A stretch of 38,519 bases of DNA from DASUXY01 sp036377675. GTDB taxonomy: Bacteria; Bacillota; Bacilli; Bacillales; Amphibacillaceae. Location of the stretch: the NCBI GenBank assembly GCA_036377675.1, contig DASUXY010000052.1, positions 1 through 38,519 of the forward strand, read 5' to 3'. Of this stretch, positions 1-7,169 are shown piece by piece. A program made the position numbers and the translations under genes. Numbering within the stretch: the stretch's first letter is position 1; each line of letters opens with the position of its first letter. The notes beneath the pieces are model-generated. The model was not told where the DNA came from. It searched no databases and was given only the letters and a program-made list of their open reading frames with translations.

Positions 1-78
1 CAATGCTGGCTTGCCATTAAAGGCAATCATGCCCGCCTCTCCACGTAAAGCCGTACAGTGAATCTTTGTTGAAATAAA
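1..78. other. Unassigned left edge beside IS3 remnant
   Basis: This stretch follows the 3' end of the transposase gene. An IS3-family element should end with an inverted repeat within a few dozen bases here, but no match to the opposite end (TGGACACATCTTAG) is visible. The element therefore seems truncated on this side. Short open stretches exist on both strands, but none could be recognised. Confidence 0.3.
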
Positions 79-1232
79 TCACGCGACTCTAAGGGCGAGA
101 TTTTCCATCTCTTGTGGTGTTTTATAATCAATGCTACTATGAATTCTTTTGCGGTTATACCAACCTTCTATATATTGAAATAATGCCTGTTTAGCTGATT
201 TATAATCAATATATTTAACGTGATTTACTTCTTCTTTCTTTAAAATAGAATGAAAAGATTCTATACAAGCATTATCATAAGGACTGCCTTTATAACTGAA
301 GGAATGCGTCATTTTAAATTCTTTAATGATTTTAGCGAACTCATCGCTTGTATATTGTGTGCCAAGATCTGAATGAAATATTAATCCTTCACTCGGTTTC
401 TGTGTCTGATATGCGTTCTCAAGTGCTTTTGTAATCAATTCAGTGGTCATTGTGGAGAAAAAGAATAACCTACTATCTTTTTAGTGTGCAGATCCATAAC
501 GGATGCAAGGTAACACCAACCATCACGAAGTGTATGGATAGAGGTGATGTCACCGACCCACTTTTCATTGATTGCTTGTGTAGTAAAGTTTCTTTCTAAT
601 AGATTTTCACGTTCAACAATGGTTTCTTTACTTGATGTAGGACGAAATTTTTTCACAATAATTGACCGAATTCCTGCCTTTTTCATGAGTCGCTGAACAC
701 GTTTTATACCGATTTGATAACCTTTCTTAAGCAAACAACGGTGTATTTTAGGTGCACCATATCGCTTATTACTAGCGGTATGAATATCTATAATTTTTTT
801 AGTCAACTCATTGTTTTCTTGGTCACGCTTTGAAACCGTTAGGTTTAATGACTGATAATAGGTACTTCTTGGTATATCAAGCACATCGCACATTGTTTGA
901 ATCGGATAGTTATCTTTTTGTTGATCAATAAAATTAGTTACTTCAGTAGCATTTATTTTTTTTGCGAATATGGCCATAGCCTTTTTTAAGATTTCAAGCT
1001 CTTGTTTTAGTTTTAGATTTTCTTTTTGGATTTCAGCAACTTCTTTAGATGTAAGAGATTCCTCATCAGATTCATCAACTGGGGTGAAATCCTTAATCCA
1101 TTTATAAATCGTTACTTCAGATACGCCATATTCGCTGCTTAAATCTCTGACTGATTGACCAGAGTGGTATAATTCAACAACCATTTTACGAAAGTCATCA
1201 TTATACCGCTTACCATATTTCTTATCTTTCAT
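79..1232 (-). pseudogene. IS3-family transposase OrfAB, frameshifted
   Basis: The 5' part (447-1232) encodes an N-terminal helix-turn-helix (GVSEVTIYKWIKDF) and a leucine-rich coiled coil ending ELEILKKAMAIFAKK. It then continues in frame into the OrfB N-terminus and the first catalytic aspartate (VGDITSIHTL). The 3' part (79-450) supplies the second aspartate (FHSDLGTQYTS) and the glutamate (NACIESFHSILKKEE). The two parts lie in different frames and meet at about 447-450, where a one-base deletion ends the first frame right after IVGYSFSPQ. OrfA and OrfB are joined through a run of eight A (minus strand, about 955-962); a run of seven would give an OrfA stop immediately and OrfB in the -1 frame. 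The start at 1232 has AGGAGG nine bases upstream, whereas the ATG at 1241 touches the AGGAGG. The copy is probably inactive. Confidence 0.8.
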
Positions 1233-1283
1233 TGGACACATCCTCCTAAATTTGATTGTAATGACTTAACTAAGATGTGTCCA
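79..1283 (-). mobile_element. IS3-family insertion sequence, degenerate
   Basis: The element carries an OrfA-type helix-turn-helix region and an OrfB-type DDE integrase core on the minus strand. The end upstream of OrfA is taken as 1283, where the minus strand begins TGGACACATCTTAG, a plausible IS3-type terminal repeat starting with TG. The matching repeat at the other end was not found within 1-78, so the left boundary is uncertain and the copy may be truncated. It abuts the 5'-truncated permease remnant at about 1293, so insertion or rearrangement here probably destroyed that gene. Confidence 0.7.
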
Positions 1284-1293
1284 TGAAATTAGG

Positions 1294-1597
1294 GTAGCAT
1301 CAGGTTGTATACCACTTCTTTGTTAATGGTTTTTTACAAATTGTTTTTTACGCACTAGCAATCTTTATTGTTTCTTGGATAAGTAAAGAATCGATACATG
1401 GGTTGATTTTAATTAGTGTATTCATGGTGTTAATGCTTCCCGGGATTAATACACATGCTATCATCCCAGTAGGATTAAACGGTATGAGTTACTTATTCAA
1501 TTATTCACCATACTATTTAACATCTATCCTTCTTTTAATGAATGTAATTTTACTTTGTGGCATTCATTTCTTATTCAGAGGGAGTTTAAAAATATAA
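1294..1597 (+). pseudogene. ABC transporter permease, 5'-truncated
   Basis: An open frame begins right after a stop at 1291-1293 and encodes about 100 residues with no good start codon and no ribosome binding site. It holds at least two strongly hydrophobic segments (FLQIVFYALAIFIVSWI and LILISVFMVLMLPGI) and a third near the C-terminus (LTSILLLMNVILLCGIHFL), typical of the last membrane spans of an ABC-2 type permease. It stops 17 bases before the ATPase gene, the usual permease-ATPase arrangement. The missing N-terminal half lies where the IS3 element now is. The family assignment rests on hydrophobicity and position only. Confidence 0.55.
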
Positions 1598-1614
1598 TTG
1601 GAAGGTGTGAAAGC

Positions 1615-2256
1615 ATGTCTGTTATCTCATTAAGGAATGTGAGTAAGTCGTACAAAGGATTAACTCTTTTTGATGACATTAATTTAAATATTGAGCAAGG
1701 GAAAATTTACGGTTTTGTTGGCCCAAATGGATCAGGTAAATCTGTTTTATTTAAAATGATATGTGGTTTCGTTTTTCCTGATAGTGGAAAAATATTAGTT
1801 GATGGACTGGAAATGGGGAAAAGTAAAAGATTTCCTGAAAATTTTGGTATTATTATTGATCGTCCAGGTTATATTGCTAACAAGACTGGATTTCAAAACC
1901 TGAAAGAGCTGGCACTAATTAGAGGAAAAATAAATGATGATAAAATTTCAAAAACAATGGAAATGGTTGGATTACAACCGAAGGCAAAACAAAAGGTTAA
2001 GAATTATTCCCTGGGTATGAAACAGAAACTAGCAATTGCCCAATCTATTATGGAGGATCAAAAAGTCCTGATTTTGGATGAAGCATTCAATGCTTTAGAT
2101 GCTGAAAGTGTAGAACGAATTCGTAACTTACTCCTATCTTATAAAAAAGAAGGGCGTACTATTTTAATCACAAGTCATAATAAAGAAGATATAAATGTTC
2201 TTTGTGACCATGTATTTCGAATCAATAATTATAAGCTGGAGTCACTGGATCATTAA
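1615..2256 (+). CDS. ABC transporter ATP-binding protein
   Basis: This 213-residue protein is a complete ABC ATPase domain. It has Walker A (GPNGSGKS, residues about 36-43), the signature YSLGMKQK, Walker B with its catalytic glutamate (VLILDEAFNAL) and the H-loop (TSHN). It is short, with no extra C-terminal domain, like ATPases of two-component exporters involved in antimicrobial peptide resistance, but the substrate is unknown. ATG 1615 is chosen because GGAAGGTG precedes it; upstream in-frame starts lie inside the permease remnant. The partner permease is broken, so the system is probably not functional unless a permease is encoded elsewhere. Confidence 0.85.
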   Translation: MSVISLRNVSKSYKGLTLFDDINLNIEQGKIYGFVGPNGSGKSVLFKMICGFVFPDSGKILVDGLEMGKSKRFPENFGIIIDRPGYIANKTGFQNLKELALIRGKINDDKISKTMEMVGLQPKAKQKVKNYSLGMKQKLAIAQSIMEDQKVLILDEAFNALDAESVERIRNLLLSYKKEGRTILITSHNKEDINVLCDHVFRINNYKLESLDH

Positions 2257-2268
2257 ATTAAATAAATA

Positions 2269-2296
2269 AGAGAGTGTACCGTTACATACACTCTCT
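2269..2296. terminator. Convergent hairpin after ABC ATPase
   Basis: AGAGAGTGTA (2269-2278) pairs with TACACTCTCT (2287-2296) around an eight-base loop. It lies between the + strand ATPase gene and the convergent minus-strand gene. The T-rich tract follows on the minus strand, so it may mainly end the minus-strand gene, but it could serve both. Confidence 0.55.
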
Positions 2297-2305
2297 CTAA
2301 GACTA

Positions 2306-2638
2306 TTAGTTACTTCTCCAACTACCTGTTACCTGAACGTTTACTGGAGTTGTTAGATCATTACTAAATTGAACGCGAGCTTTGCTTCCTCTTGCAACAG
2401 AGTTTGGTAGGTTTCGAACCTGGTTAGAATTTACGCTTCTAACCCATGAGCCTGTGCCAGAGCTTGCTTGCATCCTAGCATCAACCGTATATTTACCTCC
2501 TACCGAAGTAGATCTTAGGTTACCATAGGTTCCAGAAGATGCCTTAGTTTGATAGCCAGTATAACCACTACCATTAAATTTACCGACAGTTGTATTATAG
2601 CTAGTGTAGGTGGTTCCAGCTTCTGCAAATCCAGCCAT
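2306..2638 (-). CDS. Gly/Ser/Thr-rich probably exported protein
   Basis: This 110-residue protein is rich in Gly, Ser, Thr, Asn and Tyr, has no cysteine, and ends in VNVQVTGSWRSN. The composition, with alternating polar and aromatic residues, suggests a secreted beta-rich protein. The ATG at 2638 begins MAGFAEAG, which resembles the tail of a signal peptide and its cleavage site rather than a true N-terminus. The frame is open a little further upstream, to a stop near 2670, but no hydrophobic core and no clear ribosome binding site are seen. The real N-terminus may have been lost by a frameshift. I do not recognise the family. It lies next to an ABC ATPase, so a link with peptide export or immunity is possible but unproven. 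Confidence 0.45.
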   Translation of the reverse strand: MAGFAEAGTTYTSYNTTVGKFNGSGYTGYQTKASSGTYGNLRSTSVGGKYTVDARMQASSGTGSWVRSVNSNQVRNLPNSVARGSKARVQFSNDLTTPVNVQVTGSWRSN

Positions 2639-2721
2639 AGCTATCCTAAAGTTGGATTGAGTCCCCTTTTACTAGGGCTAACGTGCACCTTGCGATTGGC
2701 AAAGTGTTGGAAAGCATCTTG

Positions 2722-2863
2722 TTACGTTATATAAGATAAGCGTTGATCACTGTGTAAAATTGTTTCTAATACATCACGATTAAAAAATTCTTCAGCTTTT
2801 TCTTTGTCTATTTTTTTAATTTCAAAGTCATTTTTCAAAAGTTCTTCGTTTTCTTCTGGTCAT
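2722..2863 (-). pseudogene. Small acidic protein, frameshifted at start
   Basis: An ATG at 2863-2861 has an excellent ribosome binding site (GGAGGAGA, eight bases upstream) but opens only 11 codons before a stop. A different frame entered right after the ATG reads about 45 charged residues (EENEELLKNDFEIKKIDK, then EKAEEFFNRDVLETILHSDQ) and ends at 2722. A single-base change after codon 2 explains this. The product is unknown. Confidence 0.4.
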
Positions 2864-2894
2864 TATTGATTCTCCTCCGACTTATATTATCCTA

Positions 2895-2922
2895 AGTCTA
2901 TGTGACCTTAGAGAATCTGTCC
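2895..2922 (+). repeat. 28-bp imperfect repeat, copy 1
   Basis: This sequence matches 5778-5805 at 24 of 28 positions in the same orientation; both contain AGTCTAT, TGACCTTA and TCTGTCC. Flanking bases are not similar. It may be the same end of two related mobile elements. The nature of the element is unknown. Confidence 0.5.
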
Positions 2923-3329
2923 AACATTTAATTCATTTTTCAATACTGGTTCAGAAAAAAATCCACTACAATTTCACCAGGATTTAATCCTTCGTATAGA
3001 GAGTCATTATCCTCCTCTTCGGCATAAGCAGAGGTCACAAAAATACTTATTAACAAAAATACAAAAGAACCCCGATAATATTCCTCCCAATTATATTGAC
3101 AATACTTATAATATTGATAATATCATTATAATAAGATGATCACAATAAATTTTTTATATTATATAAAAAACAAACAGTTAAATAAACATCGTACACTTTC
3201 TTATACAGTTGCATCTTCGGGTTCAAGGTAGATGGCTTAGTTAGACAAAACTATGATAAGGAATTAAAAGATACATCGACAGGAAATTTTATTAGTGATT
3301 TACTAGAAATATATTTAGAAACAGAATTA

Positions 3330-3644
3330 TTTCAATTAGCTATTATCTATATCAAACACCTTATGGAAATCTGAGTAGAGATAAGTGCTTTGGTTATACC
3401 ACAGCAACTAATGGCAACTAATCCAATATTTTTAGGTGAGTTCTATGTAAACCCTTCCGTACAAAATAACAAAGTGATTACATATTTATTTATCAATGCC
3501 GAAAAAACATCTGAACAACTACTTGATGATACTGAATCGATTAAAGTTTACAAATTTAAACTTACCGATGTCAAAGAAATCAAAAATCAAGAAATAAATC
3601 AAATGTTCTCAGTTCTTTCTCTTCATCTGTCCCTAAATGACTGA
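3330..3644 (+). pseudogene. Possible Nudix-type hydrolase remnant
   Basis: One frame reads YQTPYGNLSRDKCFGYTT and then stops at about 3412. A second frame starting about 3408 continues with FLGEFYVNPSVQNNKVITYL and a C-terminal part ending SLHLSLND at 3644. The segment with F-Y-x-N-P, N-K-V and the acidic LLDDTESIKVYKF resembles the C-terminal half of Nudix hydrolases, but no Nudix box (GX5EX7REUXEEXGU) is present. There is no ribosome binding site at 3390. I read it as the frameshifted remainder of a gene, and the family is a guess. Confidence 0.3.
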
Positions 3645-3900
3645 ATTTAAAGAAGTTAAAAAAATATAAAAAGAGTGTTCCTCACAGTATTTGATGGTTT
3701 TGGGGTTGGAGGTGTTCCTAATGAATTAGCTCGTCCTTTGTAGATACAGTTAAAGCAAAAGGAGGAGTTTTAAATTGACCTAAAACCTATCATCTGCTGT
3801 TATTTTATAAAATATCAATAAAGAAGTTACACTATGAATCAACACCGGTATTATCGGAATATTAATTCATGCGCGACTATTTATAATGGGGATGATTTTT

Positions 3901-4965
3901 ATGAAAACGAATAGCTTAATGAAGGAATTAAACATTAAATACCCCATATTCCAAGCACCTATGGCTGGGGTGACAACACCTACATTAGTGTCATCTGTTT
4001 CAAATTGTGGGGCGTTGGGCAACATTGGTGCAGGATATTTATCAGCTGAGGAAACAAAGGATTTTATTCTAGAGGTAAAGGGCTTAACAAAGCAACCATT
4101 TGGAGTTAATTTATTTGTACCAGAGAACAATAAAGTGACGGAAAGTGAGATGGAAAAATTATATCAATTATTACAATTTTGTAAAAATGATCTTCAACTT
4201 AACCTAGAAGAAATACCTTCTTATAAACCAAATAATGATTTTGATAAACAAGTTGAAATTGTTATAGAAGAAAATATCCCAGTGTGCTCTTTCACATTTG
4301 GTATTCCAAGTGAGGAAATTATAAACAAACTAAAAAATAATGGCACTTTTGTTATTGGAACGGCAACGAATGTAAAAGAGGCACAAATGGTAGAAAAAGT
4401 AGGAATGAATGCAGTTGTTGTACAAGGCAGTGAAGCAGGAGGACATCGAGGTACTTTTTTAGAGAAAGAAAGTTATATTGGAACAATGTCACTCATTCCT
4501 CAAGTTGTTGATCATGTATCTATACCTGTTATTGGAGCAGGAGGTATTATGGATGGAAGAGGTCTTATGGCTGCTTTATGCTTGGGTGCCAATTGTGTAC
4601 AACTAGGGACAGCATTTTTAACTACGAAAGAAAGTGGCGCTCATCCATTACATAAAAAAGCTATTTTACAAGCAACCGAAGAAGATTTGCAGCTAACGAG
4701 AGCTTTTTCTGGAAAAACAGCAAGAGGCATTAAAAATAAATTTATGTCAACTATGGAAAAATATGAGTCGAAATTGCCACCTTATCCTTATCAAAATAGT
4801 TTAACGAAAAAAATCAGAAGTGCAGCAGCTGAACAAAATAATAAAGATTTTATGTCATTATGGTCAGGACAAAGCCCGCGACTTAGTAAAAATATAACTG
4901 TGAATGAGCTGATCAATCATATTGTTAAGGAGTCTGAAAAAATTAGCAATCATCTGAACAAATGA
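3901..4965 (+). CDS. Nitronate monooxygenase (NMO class I-like)
   Basis: This 354-residue FMN-dependent TIM-barrel protein belongs to the 2-nitropropane dioxygenase family, which oxidises alkyl nitronates to carbonyl compounds and nitrite and is usually seen as nitronate detoxification. The N-terminal motif (YPIFQAPMAGVTTPTLVSSV) and the catalytic-histidine motif (QGSEAGGHRGTF) are both present. The phosphate-binding region (IPVIGAGGIMDGRGLMAAL) is followed by GANCVQLGTAFL. ATG 3901 is chosen because GGGGATG lies about eight bases upstream; ATG 3886 is in frame but overlaps that site. It stands alone among decayed genes. Enoyl-ACP reductase II (FabK) is related, but the GGHRG motif favours NMO. 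Confidence 0.85.
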   Translation: MKTNSLMKELNIKYPIFQAPMAGVTTPTLVSSVSNCGALGNIGAGYLSAEETKDFILEVKGLTKQPFGVNLFVPENNKVTESEMEKLYQLLQFCKNDLQLNLEEIPSYKPNNDFDKQVEIVIEENIPVCSFTFGIPSEEIINKLKNNGTFVIGTATNVKEAQMVEKVGMNAVVVQGSEAGGHRGTFLEKESYIGTMSLIPQVVDHVSIPVIGAGGIMDGRGLMAALCLGANCVQLGTAFLTTKESGAHPLHKKAILQATEEDLQLTRAFSGKTARGIKNKFMSTMEKYESKLPPYPYQNSLTKKIRSAAAEQNNKDFMSLWSGQSPRLSKNITVNELINHIVKESEKISNHLNK

Positions 4966-5147
4966 AACGTTAAGGGGGATGTGAGTAAGATCCGTACGGT
5001 TTCCTACTTCATAGTGCATTTTTAAACTCTTCTCTCGATGTCATTTGCAAGACGAATAACAATTTCGTTAAAAATATTACTTATCCAATTAAATAGTAAA
5101 AAGTAGGCAAAAAATATCGAGTACAGCAATATGCTACATTCGATATT

Positions 5148-5360
5148 CAGCCCCATTTTCCGCTCCATAGATATTCATAAATATGATTTGATAGTTTGAT
5201 CGCATCACTCTTAAACATTGGAACGAATAATGCTTCTGTTAACTTATCTTTGTTTTCGTTATCGATTACTTTTGTGTCATCATCTTTTAATCCCCACAAA
5301 AAAGAGAAGTTACACTCAGGCACAGAAATTATCGATTGCTGATTTTTTTCATGATCGCCT
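5148..5360 (-). pseudogene. Unidentified coding remnant
   Basis: The minus strand reads about 65 protein-like residues (including SVPECNFSFLWGLKDDD, KDKLTEALFVPMFKSDAIK and LSNHIYEYLWSGKWG) ending at a TGA at 5148-5150. Near 5350 a different frame reads VTVEEKEKAIMKKISNR, as if a frameshift separates two pieces of one protein. No start codon or ribosome binding site fits. The product is not recognised. Confidence 0.3.
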
Positions 5361-5777
5361 TCTCTTTTTCTTCGACAGTCACTAAGATCTTACATTGTGC
5401 TTTATGAAAACTCTTGAGAATTTTCAATGTCATACTTTCTTGCAATATTTGTACACGAAGTCAGCGGTTGTTCGATCGTTTCCTTCATAGATGGCATCGA
5501 GACAAAGACACTTCGATGAAAGAATTGAGGAGAACTAATATTAACTTGGAGAAATGTTAGAAAAACACCTATTCTACAAAAAATGACAATGGTGAAAATC
5601 AAACTGCACCCTTGCCACTGCCTGTGTTAAAGCCTACCGCGCTCGAGGGGATTCAAACCCCCAAGAAGCCAGCTATAAAAAATATCTTGGCTTGTCGATC
5701 AGGCTAACATACCCCATCTTTCTTTAAATAGATGTTTTTCCATTTAAAATGTGCAATTCCCGCCATGACTCTGTTTT

Positions 5778-5805
5778 AGTCTATTTGACCTTATAAATTC
5801 TGTCC
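5778..5805 (+). repeat. 28-bp imperfect repeat, copy 2
   Basis: This is the second copy of the repeat at 2895-2922, in the same orientation with 24 of 28 identical positions. The two copies bracket about 2.9 kb that includes the nitronate monooxygenase gene and several gene remnants. Confidence 0.5.
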
Positions 5806-5882
5806 TGTTAAGTGTAGCCAGTCTACTTTTGTTCTTAGTTTATTCTTGAACAGTCAACCTTATCTTCTTTTGAAGTGCCCAT

Positions 5883-6656
5883 TTAACGGATTACTTGCTC
5901 TTCTAAATTTCTCCATAAATGATGGGCTTCCCTGGCAATATGTTCTAATAAATCCGGTGGCGAAGTTGAAGCTACCGCACAATCTTTAATAAGGGCATCC
6001 AATTCTAATTTAAACGCTTCAAGCTCCTTAGCTTCCTTAATAATTGTTTGGTTAAAGCTATTTAAAATCGGCGATACCTCATTACGTGGAGGACGTATCA
6101 TTGTTTTGAGTGCAGTTGCTTGCATTAATAGACGTTCAAATTTTTGCATCATATTTGTTATCCTAAAGTTCATGTCATAATTGGATACATCTAAATAATG
6201 GCGTATATAGCCGAGATGATCTGCCATTTGCCTTAACCAAAAAGTACTTTCATGGATGGCCGCATCCGCCGGTTTAACTTCTTGACCTGTTTTTAGTAAA
6301 TGGAAGACCTTCATGGACTCCTCTGCCTCTCGAACCATATGATCAAGAAGTGATATTGGTGTTGAAACTATGACATCACAATGTAGAGCCCTATCCATCG
6401 TGTAAGTAAGTAAACTGTGAAATTCACGTGTAACATACTCGGCATCATCAATTAAGCTCCCAAGCTCCTCTTTTTTCGTTTCTGCTTTTTTCCATACTTC
6501 GCCCAAAACCTGAATCATATGCTGGTTAGCGTGGGCCAGCTCCATTTCATAATGGCTAATTTCCCTGTCAAAAAATCGACTGTGATCGTAATCGTTCCGT
6601 ATCCAAAAGGATATAATCCCATAGGCATCCCTTTCATAATTATCTGTATATGCCAT
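5883..6656 (-). CDS. DUF2935 domain-containing protein
   Basis: This 257-residue, almost entirely helical protein consists of two related helical-bundle halves. Each has histidine- and glutamate-bearing helices: EISHYEMELAHANQHM and LLDHMVREAEESMKVF in the first part, and HESTFWLRQMADHLGYIRHY, FKLELDALIKD and LLEHIAREAHHLW in the second. This layout is typical of DUF2935, a ferritin- or hemerythrin-like fold found in Bacillus and Clostridia. Metal binding is plausible from the conserved His and Glu residues but unproven. The start at 6656 has AAAAGGGGTTGG upstream. The gene stands alone, with divergent sulfate genes upstream. Confidence 0.8.
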   Translation of the reverse strand: MAYTDNYERDAYGIISFWIRNDYDHSRFFDREISHYEMELAHANQHMIQVLGEVWKKAETKKEELGSLIDDAEYVTREFHSLLTYTMDRALHCDVIVSTPISLLDHMVREAEESMKVFHLLKTGQEVKPADAAIHESTFWLRQMADHLGYIRHYLDVSNYDMNFRITNMMQKFERLLMQATALKTMIRPPRNEVSPILNSFNQTIIKEAKELEAFKLELDALIKDCAVASTSPPDLLEHIAREAHHLWRNLEEQVIR

Positions 6657-6965
6657 AAATCCAACCCCTTTTCGTTAGTAATTGTTCACGAGATGAAACG
6701 CTTGAATCAGTCTTTTTTATCAAATCCCGTTTCAAGCTTTTTGTCCATGGGCAGAGTAATTCATAGCCCAATTGGATTATATTCATCTGTATATTTGTCC
6801 TATGCACGTTCGTGATAACTACATGAAACCTAAGTAACATTGAAGTGCGTTACAATCCTATATCCACCATTAACACCCGGAGTTGATTCTATTTACATGA
6901 GCTATTCACACCGTTTATAACTATATTCGGCCTTTTTGCTTGAATCGTGATCGTCAAATTTACCG
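6657..6965. other. Intergenic region without recognised gene
   Basis: This lies between the divergent DUF2935 gene and the sulfate locus promoter. Open frames here lack ribosome binding sites and recognisable content. A weak inverted repeat (GCTTGAA ... TTCAAGC followed by TTTTT) is present at about 6701-6741. Confidence 0.4.
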
Positions 6966-6994
6966 TTGACTTTGTTTTGCAACTGTTGTATATT
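6966..6994 (+). promoter_or_regulatory. SigA-type promoter for SLC13-cysC
   Basis: TTGACT (6966-6971) and TATATT (6989-6994) are separated by exactly 17 bases. Transcription would start near 7001 and give a leader of about 170 bases before the GTG start at 7170. The leader contains the terminator hairpin at 7077-7135. Confidence 0.65.
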
Positions 6995-7076
6995 AATTTT
7001 TAACTTCCCAATTTATAGTAATCCACTAGGAATTGTTTGATAAAAATTTCATTTGCTATGCCCATTAGACACACTA

Positions 7077-7135
7077 AAGGCATCTTTTTATCAGTTATTC
7101 ATTCACACTGGTAAAGAGATGCCTTATGTTTTTTT
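7077..7135 (+). terminator. Intrinsic terminator in the leader (attenuator candidate)
   Basis: AAGGCATCTTTTTA (7077-7090) pairs with TAAAGAGATGCCTT (7112-7125) with one mismatch, and seven T follow (7129-7135). It sits between the promoter at 6966-6994 and the permease start, and only 34 bases remain before the gene. A promoter does not fit after it, so transcription must read through it. I saw no T-box or SAM riboswitch consensus in the leader. Confidence 0.65.
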
Positions 7136-7169
7136 GAAAACTCGATATGAAAAGGGGTGAAAGACTGAA

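Larger units (their letters stand above)
2640..3389. other. Decayed intergenic region with gene fragments
   Basis: No intact gene is seen. On the minus strand, 2940-3089 reads a signal-peptide-like segment (GSFVFLLISIFVTSAYA) followed by an acidic tail (EEEDNDSLYEGLNPGEIVVD), with a GGGAGG nearby but no start codon in frame. On the plus strand, 3225-3375 has an open stretch (VDGLVRQNYDKELKDTSTG onward) without a start. Both look like remains of genes. One copy of the 28-bp repeat lies at 2895-2922. Confidence 0.4.
4966..5882. other. Long gap with gene remnants and repeat
   Basis: No intact gene is seen. A minus-strand coding remnant lies at 5148-5360, and the second 28-bp repeat is at 5778-5805. 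Around 5640-5660 the minus strand resembles a tRNA T-arm, but no other tRNA part is present. A minus-strand frame at about 5630-5690 ends LLGGLNPLERGRL and a stop, which could be the tail of a lost protein. The region appears to be decayed accessory DNA. Confidence 0.4.

Noticed and set aside
3690..3770. Short frame reading FDGFGVGGVPNELARPL
   Set aside because: It is too short and lacks a start; it could be a remnant of a CoA-transferase-like or other gene, but I cannot support a call.
5402..5602. 66-codon minus-strand frame
   Set aside because: No ribosome binding site and no recognisable protein pattern.
5640..5665. tRNA T-arm-like sequence on the minus strand (GGGGG TTTGAAT CCCCT)
   Set aside because: No acceptor, D-arm or anticodon arm could be placed at the right distance, and the matching 5' acceptor strand is absent.
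7001..7169. Known sulfur riboswitch (SAM S-box) or cysteine T-box upstream of the sulfate genes
   Set aside because: No S-box core or T-box AGGGTGG-type element is visible in this leader or in the cysH leader; only promoter and terminator parts are supported.
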